From assembly GCA_045106735.1 (NCBI GenBank), contig JBGCEZ010000035.1, forward strand, positions 1-34,318: a stretch of DNA of 34,318 bases, read 5' to 3'. Position numbers and translations under genes: made by a program. Position 1 is the stretch's first letter; each line of letters begins with the position of its first letter. Shown here in pieces: positions 23,868 through 30,230 of the stretch. The notes under the pieces were generated by a model. It saw only the letters and a list, made by a program, of their open reading frames with translations. It ran no database searches and had not been told where the DNA came from. This DNA is from JBGCEZ01 sp045106735. GTDB taxonomy: Bacteria > Planctomycetota > Phycisphaerae > Phycisphaerales > SM1A02.

Positions 23868-24110
23868 ATGCGCACGACCCTTCGTTCATCGAACCTTTCC
23901 TCGGTCTCGTCCATCCTCTCGATCGCCGTCGTGGCCTTCGCCGTCGCCGGCGTGACCGGCTGCGAGAAGAAGACCTCGGTCGAAGACGCCGTTGACAACA
24001 CCGTTGACGCCGTCGAAGACGCGGCCAGCGACGTCGCCGATGGCGTTGAAGATGCCGCCGAGGGCGTCGGCGACGCGATCGACGACATCACGGATGCGGC
24101 CGGGGGCTGA
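23868..24110 (+). CDS. Small lipoprotein with amphipathic acidic repeat
   Basis: An 80-residue protein. The signal peptide ends in the lipobox VTGC, with acylated Cys32. The mature 48 residues are a near-continuous amphipathic helix built from V-(E/D)-D-A steps (VEDAVDNTVDAVEDAASDVADGVEDAAEG), rich in Asp/Glu and Ala/Val with no Cys after the anchor. This resembles small entericidin- or Lpp-like helical lipoproteins in style only. AAGGAG (23855-23860) sits 7 bases before ATG 23868, the clearest Shine-Dalgarno in the window. A hairpin terminator follows 52 bases after the stop, so it is probably a single-gene transcript. Confidence 0.85.
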   Translation: MRTTLRSSNLSSVSSILSIAVVAFAVAGVTGCEKKTSVEDAVDNTVDAVEDAASDVADGVEDAAEGVGDAIDDITDAAGG

Positions 24111-24162
24111 TCCCGACCTGCCTCGGTCTGGCTTTGCCCGGCCGGGACATCTGACATGACGA

Positions 24163-24196
24163 AAACGCCGGTCCTCGCTCGCGGGGGCCGGCGTTT
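24163..24196 (+). terminator. Rho-independent terminator after the small lipoprotein
   Basis: AAACGCCGGTCC (24163-24174) pairs with GGGCCGGCGTTT (24185-24196), giving a 12-bp stem with one G-U pair. The stem ends in TTT on the plus strand, and an AAAA run flanks the left arm, so it could also work on the minus strand. Confidence 0.75.
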
Positions 24197-24329
24197 CGCG
24201 TGCGCGGTGCATCCGTTGACCGGCCGCCAGGTACGCTCGGGCGGGCCTCGGAGCTCGCTGGCGTGCGGCCGGCGCGGCGGGGTGGACCGGCCGCCGATGG
24301 CGGCAAAGAAGATTGGCGTGGAGCCTGGC

Positions 24330-27300
24330 ATGATCGATCGATGTGTGGGTGTGGCTGGAGTGCGAACCGCGGCGGCGGGCCTGATGCTGGCTGGCGCGGC
24401 GACGATGATGGCCCTGGTGGGCGCTGACCGAGCGGTGCATGCATCGACGGCCTCAGCCTCGGCCGCCGCCTCGGGCTCGGTCGCCGGGACGATCGCCGCC
24501 GCCATCGTCTCCGCTGGTTCCGCCGGCTCGGTTGGCTCCGCGGCCGACGCCATCGCCGCCGACGCCGACCAGGATCATCCGTGGTTCGGATCGCTGAACT
24601 GGCGGAACATCGGTCCGGCCCGTGGCGGACGCGTGCAGTCGGTTGAAGGCGTGGTCGGCGATTCCCTGACCTACTACATGGGGGCGACCGGCGGCGGCGT
24701 CTGGCGGACGACCGACGCCGGCGTGACCTGGCGACCGGTCACCGACGACTTCGTCGGCACCGGTTCGGTCGGGGCGGTGGCGGTGGCCCCGTCGGATCCC
24801 AACGTCATCTACGCGGGCATGGGCGAGGCCGACATCCGCGGCAACTTCAGCCACGGCGACGGCGTCTACCGATCACGCGACGCCGGCGACACCTGGGAAC
24901 ACGTGGGCCTGGGCGACACGCGGCAGATCGGCGAAGTCGTCGTCCACCCGACCGATCCCGACACGGTCATTGTCGCCGCCCTCGGCCACGTCTTCGGCCC
25001 GAACGCCGAGCGCGGGGTCTACCGCAGTCGCGACGGCGGCGATCAATGGGAGCGCGTGCTCTTTGCCGGCGATCAGACCGGGGCGGTGGACATCGCCTTT
25101 GATCCGCTGAATCCCCGCGTGCTGTACGCCGGGCTCTGGCGGGTTTCCCGCACGCCTTGGCGCATGGACAGCGGCGGCCCCGGCAGCGGCGTCTACCGTT
25201 CGCGCGATGGCGGCGATACGTGGGAGCGGCTGACCGAGGGCCTGCCCGCCGGCGTCACCGGCAAGGTGGGCGTCAGTCCGAGCCGGGCCCAGCGGAACCT
25301 CGTGTACGCGATCGTGGAAGCCGACGACGGCGGCGTCTTCCGCTCGGAAGATGGTGGCGACACGTGGCGGCGCGTCAACGAAGACCGATCGCTTCGCCAG
25401 CGGGCCTGGTACTACACGCACATCATCGCCGATCCGCAGGACGCGAACACGGTGTACGTGATGAACGTCGGCTTCCACAAGTCGATCGATGGTGGCCGGA
25501 CGTTTTCGACCATTCGCGTGCCGCACAGCGACAACCACGATCTCTGGATCGATCCCACCAACAACCAGCGAATGATCAACGGCAATGACGGTGGGGCGAA
25601 CGTCTCGTTCAACGCCGGCGCCAGTTGGTCCACGCAGACGAACCAACCCACCGCGCAGTTCTACCACGTCACGGTCGATGGCCGTGTGCCGTACCGCGTG
25701 TACGGCGCCCAGCAAGACAACTCGACGGCGAGCGTCAGCAGCCGCGGTTCGGCCTACGGCAATTGGCCGCGCGATCTCTACGCCGTGGGCGGCGGGGAGA
25801 GCGGATACATCGCCGTGCATCCCGACAACAACACGGTGTACGCCGGTTCGTACGGCGGATACCTCACCAAGTACAACCACGCCACGGGCATCAGCCGGTC
25901 GATCAGCGTCTGGCCGGAGAATCCCATGGGCGCCGGGGCCGACGTGCTCGAGCACCGGTTCCAGTGGACGTTCCCGATCGTCATCTCGCCGCATGATCCG
26001 GAGACGGTCTACGTGGCCGGCGAGCGGCTGTTCCGCACCCGCGATGGCGGGACGACGTTCGAAGCCATCAGTCCCGACCTGTCGACCAACGACAAGGACA
26101 AGCAGCGTTCGAGCGGTGGGCCCATCACCCAGGACAACACGTCGGTCGAGTACTACTGCACGATCTTCGCCGTGGCCGAATCACCGCTGGCCGAGGGCAC
26201 GATCTGGGCCGGAACCGATGACGGCCGGGTGCACATCACCCGCGATGGCGGCGAGTCTTGGACCGACATCACCCCCGAGGGCATGGGCGACTGGCCGCAG
26301 ATCAGTTTGATCGATGCCTCGCCGCACGATCCGGATACCGCCTGGCTCGCCGTCAATCGGTACAAGATGAACGACTTCCGCCCGATGGTCTTCCGCACGC
26401 GCGATGGCGGGGCGACCTGGTCCAAGCTCGGCCACGGCATGCCCGATGGCGCGTTCGTTCGGGCGGTGCGGGAAGACCCCGTGCGTCCTGGCCTGCTGTA
26501 CGCGGGCACCGAGACCGGCGTGTACGTGAGCTTTGACGCGGGCGACCACTGGACCAGCCTGCAGTTGAACCTGCCGCACACGCCGATCACCGACCTGGTG
26601 GTCAAAGACGACGATCTGGTGGTGGCCACGCAGGGACGCAGCTTCTGGATCCTGGACGACCTGGCCGTGCTGCGGCAGTTGCCGGGAGCGACCGGCACCG
26701 GGCTCGACGAGTCCGCGCTGCAGGTCTTTGCCCCGGCCCCGGCCTACCGCAAGCGATGGGACGCGGTCCGGATGCACCTGCACGTGCCGGCCGACGCGAC
26801 GGCGAGCGGGGGCGAGCCCGACGAGCTTCGCATCCTGGACGCCAGCGGCGACGTCGTCCGAAGCTGGGGCGTGCGCGTCGATCGATCGGAAGCCGCCCCC
26901 GATGATGGGGATGCCCAGCTTGCGTCTGAGGCTGACGTTGACGGCGAAGACGAGGCTGACGACGGCGATGAAGCTGGTGACGGGGCTGGAGATGATTCTG
27001 GCGATCGCGCAGAACCTGCCGCCGGCCACGATGCTCGTGCCGGCCGAGCCACCCTGCGCCCGGGCATGAACCTCATCACCTGGGACTTCCGGATTCCCGG
27101 CCCGGTGCGGGTCCCGGGCGCGGTCGCCTGGCCGCCGCACCCGCGTGGGGCGCGCGTGCCACCCGGCACGTACACCGTCGAACTGTGGCGGGGCGACGAC
27201 CGCATCGGCGGCCATCCGTTCGACGTGCTGGGCGATCCCGCCGTTAAGACCACGCCGGCGGAGTACGCCGACCAGTACGCCTTGCTCGTCGAGATCCAAA

Positions 27301-27767
27301 ACCGGCTGTCGGACGCCCACCGCGCGGTGAACGCCATTCGCGACATGCGTTCGCAGATGGATGCGGCGCTGGCGCAGGTTCGCCGGGCGGGAGAGTCTGG
27401 CGATGCTGGTGACGACGGCGACGGCGCGGGCGACGAGCTTGCCGCCGCGTCCAAAGCCTTGCGGGCGGAGCTCGCGTCGATCGAAGACGCCCTGATCCAG
27501 ACCCGGAGCAAAAGTTCGCAGGATCCGCTGAACCACCCGATCCGCATCAACGACAAGATCGGCGCCCTGGTCTACACCGTCGACGGCGACTTCGGTCCGA
27601 CCCAAGCGGCCCGCACCGTCTTGTCGCGCCTCAGCGATCAGCTCGACGTGCAGCTTGAGCGTTTGGATGTTGCCCAAGCAGACTTGGTGCCCGCGTTCAA
27701 CCGTGCGGTGGCCGAGGCCGCGCCGCCAGCGATCGTGGTGGACGGAGACGACGCCGGCGACATGTGA
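24330..27767 (+). CDS. Secreted Asp-box (BNR/VPS10-like) beta-propeller protein
   Basis: A 1145-residue exported protein of the WD40/YVTN/BNR-like group, often annotated as glycosyl hydrolase. A signal peptide (about 1-36) and an Ala/Ser-rich stretch lead into NWRNIGPARGGRVQSVEG, a typical entry. About ten Asp-box motifs follow (RTTDAGVTW, RSRDGGDQW, RSEDGGDTW, ITRDGGESW, RTRDGGATW), consistent with one large or two propellers. The part after about 800 has a beta domain interrupted by an acidic Asp/Glu/Gly tract, then a helical C-terminal region (about 985-1130). No sialidase catalytic set can be assigned by eye, so enzyme activity is not supported. GGAG 7 bases before ATG 24330 supports the start; TACGCT at 24232-24237 is a possible -10 element. 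It is convergent with rlmK, with a 4-base gap. Confidence 0.9.
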   Translation: MIDRCVGVAGVRTAAAGLMLAGAATMMALVGADRAVHASTASASAAASGSVAGTIAAAIVSAGSAGSVGSAADAIAADADQDHPWFGSLNWRNIGPARGGRVQSVEGVVGDSLTYYMGATGGGVWRTTDAGVTWRPVTDDFVGTGSVGAVAVAPSDPNVIYAGMGEADIRGNFSHGDGVYRSRDAGDTWEHVGLGDTRQIGEVVVHPTDPDTVIVAALGHVFGPNAERGVYRSRDGGDQWERVLFAGDQTGAVDIAFDPLNPRVLYAGLWRVSRTPWRMDSGGPGSGVYRSRDGGDTWERLTEGLPAGVTGKVGVSPSRAQRNLVYAIVEADDGGVFRSEDGGDTWRRVNEDRSLRQRAWYYTHIIADPQDANTVYVMNVGFHKSIDGGRTFSTIRVPHSDNHDLWIDPTNNQRMINGNDGGANVSFNAGASWSTQTNQPTAQFYHVTVDGRVPYRVYGAQQDNSTASVSSRGSAYGNWPRDLYAVGGGESGYIAVHPDNNTVYAGSYGGYLTKYNHATGISRSISVWPENPMGAGADVLEHRFQWTFPIVISPHDPETVYVAGERLFRTRDGGTTFEAISPDLSTNDKDKQRSSGGPITQDNTSVEYYCTIFAVAESPLAEGTIWAGTDDGRVHITRDGGESWTDITPEGMGDWPQISLIDASPHDPDTAWLAVNRYKMNDFRPMVFRTRDGGATWSKLGHGMPDGAFVRAVREDPVRPGLLYAGTETGVYVSFDAGDHWTSLQLNLPHTPITDLVVKDDDLVVATQGRSFWILDDLAVLRQLPGATGTGLDESALQVFAPAPAYRKRWDAVRMHLHVPADATASGGEPDELRILDASGDVVRSWGVRVDRSEAAPDDGDAQLASEADVDGEDEADDGDEAGDGAGDDSGDRAEPAAGHDARAGRATLRPGMNLITWDFRIPGPVRVPGAVAWPPHPRGARVPPGTYTVELWRGDDRIGGHPFDVLGDPAVKTTPAEYADQYALLVEIQNRLSDAHRAVNAIRDMRSQMDAALAQVRRAGESGDAGDDGDGAGDELAAASKALRAELASIEDALIQTRSKSSQDPLNHPIRINDKIGALVYTVDGDFGPTQAARTVLSRLSDQLDVQLERLDVAQADLVPAFNRAVAEAAPPAIVVDGDDAGDM

Positions 27768-27771
27768 GCCA

Positions 27772-28800
27772 TCACTCGGCCGTCCGCTCCCGCGGCGGGC
27801 GCCGCTCCTGCCAGCCTTCGGCGAAGCGCCAGCAGCGGTGGATGCGCCGGTTGCGAAAGTCTTCGGGGACGGAGCGTCGGCTGATTTCTTTGACGCCGTA
27901 GCCACTCGGCAGGGCGGCTTCGTCGAGATCGAATGAACGCAGGTTCGTCGAAAAGAAGATCTCGCCGCCGGGGGCGACCAGCCGGGCGACCTGGCGAATC
28001 AGCTCCGGGTGGTCGCGGTCGATGGCGAAGGAATCGGCGGCCATGCGTTTGGAGTTGCTGAACGTCGGCGGATCACAGATCACGATGTCGTACGCCCCCG
28101 CGTGGGCCGGATCGTCGCCCGCGTGCTCCAGCCACTGCAGGCAGTCGGCGGCGATCGAGACGTGGTCCGCGTCCAGGGCCCAGCCGTTCAGGTCCAGGTT
28201 CCGGGCGTACCAGTCGAGGTAGGTCCGCGACAGGTCCACGGTGGTCGTCGCCGCGGCGCCGCCGGCCCGGGCGTGCACACTGAAGGCCCCGGTGTAAGCG
28301 AACAGGTTCAACACCCGCTTGCCGCGGCAGCGCTGCTGCACGCTGAGGCGGGTCGGCCGGTGGTCCAGGAACAGGCCGACGTCGAGGTAGTCCGAGAGGT
28401 TGATCTCGAAGCGGACGTCGTGCTCGCGGACAACTTTGGTTCGGCCCTCGGCTTCCAGCCGCTCGTACTGCTTGCGTTGCCCGTCGCCGGTGCGCTGGCG
28501 GCCGCGCTGCTTGACGAACAGCCGGTCGGCCGACAGGTCCAGGCCGTCGAGGATTTCCTGGGTTGCCGCGGCCCGCCACGCGGCGTCTTCGTCCGGCGTC
28601 TCGTCCCGCGTCCGGCCGTGGAACCAGGCGACGGCGTGGCCGGCATCGGACGGCGAGGCGGCATCTTCGTCGGCGAACCAATCGATCACGATGGGTTGAT
28701 CGGGGATGTCCCGCTCGTACAGGCGGAAACAACTGATCCCTTGGCGGCGGCCCCACTTGTCGAGGTGGCGCATGCGATTGGCGAGGCGGGCGGCGAGCAT
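27772..28800 (-). CDS. rlmK: Stand-alone RlmK-type 23S rRNA m7G2069 methyltransferase
   Basis: A 342-residue SAM-dependent enzyme matching the C-terminal (RlmK) half of E. coli RlmL/YcbY, which methylates G2069 of 23S rRNA at N7. Visible hallmarks are an N-terminal RLANRMRHLDKWGRRQGISC block with CFRLYERDIP, the SAM-binding motif VLNLFAYTGAFSVHA and the catalytic-loop motif CDPPTFSNSKRM. The RlmL half (THUMP and m2G2445 methylase) is absent here and not adjacent. Related RlmI lacks the ANRMRHLDKW entry, so RlmK is preferred. TATCCT (28809-28814) ends 8 bases before ATG 28800 with only CTGCCCCC between, which fits a leaderless message. Confidence 0.88.
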   Translation of the reverse strand: MLAARLANRMRHLDKWGRRQGISCFRLYERDIPDQPIVIDWFADEDAASPSDAGHAVAWFHGRTRDETPDEDAAWRAAATQEILDGLDLSADRLFVKQRGRQRTGDGQRKQYERLEAEGRTKVVREHDVRFEINLSDYLDVGLFLDHRPTRLSVQQRCRGKRVLNLFAYTGAFSVHARAGGAAATTTVDLSRTYLDWYARNLDLNGWALDADHVSIAADCLQWLEHAGDDPAHAGAYDIVICDPPTFSNSKRMAADSFAIDRDHPELIRQVARLVAPGGEIFFSTNLRSFDLDEAALPSGYGVKEISRRSVPEDFRNRRIHRCWRFAEGWQERRPPRERTAE

Positions 28801-28808
28801 GGGGGCAG

Positions 28809-28814
28809 AGGATA
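28809..28814 (-). promoter_or_regulatory. Candidate leaderless -10 element of rlmK
   Basis: TATCCT on the minus strand ends 8 bases before the ATG. The gap contains no Shine-Dalgarno. No -35 is evident. Confidence 0.5.
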
Positions 28815-28840
28815 GCTGGCCGCCGGTCGGCGATGGGCCG

Positions 28841-28995
28841 AGTGGGGTGGGGGTGGTGCGTCAGGTGGGCGGAGTGTGGTGGGAGTGGCGTGGGGCGTGT
28901 GGCGTGTGGGCGTGTGGGCACCTGGCGCGTGGGCGTGTGGGCGTGTCGCGTGTGGCGGGGGCGAAGTGGCGCGGGCGAAGTGGCGAGCGGCGCGA
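28841..28995. repeat. G-rich 7-8-bp repeat region
   Basis: Units such as GCGTGTGG and GCGTGTG, decaying to GCGAAGTG at the right, fill the gap between rlmK and the upstream methyltransferase gene. The plus strand is very G-rich. Unit length alternates between 7 and 8, unlike the strictly phased decamer array nearby. Confidence 0.8.
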
Positions 28996-29016
28996 ATGGA
29001 GTGCTCGGCCGGCGCA

Positions 29017-29712
29017 TCATCCAGATCCGAGAAACAGATCCATCCGCTTGGGCGAGGCAAAGGCCAGATCCGGAGCGACGGCCCGGGCGGTGCGCTCGAA
29101 GACCTCGGCGGTGCGGGCGCGGAGGGCTCGGGCGGCGGGGCGATCGGCATTCAGGCGGGCGCCACCGTGGCGGGCGGCGTAGTCCTCGAAGGACGCGTAG
29201 CGAATCTCGCTGTGGTAGGTGAAGGCCAGATGCCGGGCAAACTGCGGCCGTGCGTGAACGACGAGCGACTCCTGGGCCGCGGCGCGGACGGCGTCCTCGT
29301 CGTCGTAGACCCGCATGATGTCGTTCAGTGGACCGCTGGCCGGCTCGATCACGCAGAGGAATCCGTCCGGACGGACCACGCGGCGAACCTCGGCCAGCGC
29401 GGCGGCGTGGTCGGCGGCGGGGACGTGGTGGAGCGAGAAACTGAAGAACGCACCGTCGGCCGACGCGTCCTCGGCCGGGAGTTGGGCCGCCCCGGCTTCG
29501 CGAAACTCGATGGTCGCGGGAGCGTCGGCGGCCCGGTTGGCTTCGGCCCGCGCTGGGTCGGGTTCGAGCGCGAGGACCCGCGCTCCCTCGGCGGCCAGGA
29601 TCCGCGAGAACGTCATCGTGCCGCAGCCGATGTCGAGCACGCGGCGACCGTCCAGCGTCAGATGCTGGCGAATGATGTCGATGCTGGTGGTTTGGCCGAG
29701 GTCGGTGGGCAT
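29017..29712 (-). CDS. Class I SAM-dependent methyltransferase
   Basis: A 231-residue Methyltransf_11-type enzyme. Motif I is VLDIGCGTMTFSRIL, followed by ALEPDP for the ribose-binding acidic position. SFSLHHVP and a VRPDGFLCVIEPA strand complete the fold. The substrate cannot be told from sequence; small-molecule and quinone methylases share this layout. ATG 29712 is chosen because TACGCT (29722-29727) ends 9 bases upstream. The same frame stays open through the decamer array and even through a terminator, so longer starts are artefacts. rlmK follows on the same strand after a repeat-filled 216-base gap. Confidence 0.85.
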   Translation of the reverse strand: MPTDLGQTTSIDIIRQHLTLDGRRVLDIGCGTMTFSRILAAEGARVLALEPDPARAEANRAADAPATIEFREAGAAQLPAEDASADGAFFSFSLHHVPAADHAAALAEVRRVVRPDGFLCVIEPASGPLNDIMRVYDDEDAVRAAAQESLVVHARPQFARHLAFTYHSEIRYASFEDYAARHGGARLNADRPAARALRARTAEVFERTARAVAPDLAFASPKRMDLFLGSG

Positions 29713-29721
29713 GGTGCGTAC

Positions 29722-29727
29722 AGCGTA
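29722..29727 (-). promoter_or_regulatory. Candidate leaderless -10 element of the methyltransferase gene
   Basis: TACGCT on the minus strand ends 9 bases before ATG 29712. It lies 34 bases from the edge of the decamer array, so the array occupies the -35 and upstream region. Confidence 0.42.
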
Positions 29728-29760
29728 GCAGCCGGCGGGGGATGTTCGCGTGAACCTGCG

Positions 29761-30160
29761 GCCGCCACGCATCGCCACGCGCTGCCACGCACCGCCACTC
29801 GCTGCCACGCACTGCCACGCACCGCCACGCACTGCCACGCACCGCCGCGTACCGCCATGGACTGCCACGCACCGCCACTCGCTGCCACGCACCGCCGCGC
29901 GCCGCCGCGCACTGCCACGCACCGCCGCGCAGTGCCACGCACCGCCGCGCACCGCCACTCGCTGCCGCGCACCGCCGCGCACCGCCGCGTACCGCCGCGC
30001 ACCGCCGCGTACCGCCACGCATCGCCACGCACGGCCGCGCACCGCCGCGTACCGCCACGCACGGGCACGCACGGGCACGCACGGCCTCGCACGGCCACGC
30101 ACCGCCGCGCATCGCCATTCCCAGCCAATCCCAGCCATCGCCAACCACCCATCGCCACCC
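29761..30160. repeat. Decamer tandem array, 36 clear units plus 4 decayed
   Basis: From 29761 to 30120 the sequence is 36 consecutive 10-bp units with no insertion or deletion. The consensus is ACCGCC(A/G)CGC, with variants ACTGCCACGC, GCTGCCACGC, ATCGCCACGC, ACGGCCACGC and ACCGCCGCGT. Positions 4-6 (GCC) and 8-10 (CGC/CGT) are the most conserved. Four weaker units follow to 30160. The minus strand reads GCG(T/C)GGCGGT and is G-rich. It fills most of the 518-base gap between a methyltransferase start and the terminator of the LamG/dockerin gene. Open frames run through it on both strands only because the unit contains no stop triplet. Confidence 0.97.
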
Positions 30161-30169
30161 TCCCACGCG

Positions 30170-30205
30170 AAAACGGGCGGCGTCCGGATCTCCCGACGCC
30201 GCCCG
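30170..30205 (-). terminator. Rho-independent terminator of the LamG/dockerin gene
   Basis: CGGGCGGCGTC (30174-30184) and GACGCCGCCCG (30195-30205) form a perfect 11-bp stem with a 10-base loop. On the minus strand the stem is followed by TTTTC (30169-30173). It starts 26 bases after the TAA of the minus-strand gene. Confidence 0.88.
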
Positions 30206-30230
30206 CTCTCATTTGCCGTGCCTCGCCGGC

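Noticed and set aside
24216..24237. TTGACC and TACGCT as a -35/-10 pair before the propeller gene
   Set aside because: The spacing is 10 bases, too short for a sigma-70 type promoter. The TACGCT alone remains possible.
29761..30160. CRISPR-like repeat structure
   Set aside because: Units are 10 bp and directly adjacent with no unique spacers and no cas genes nearby.
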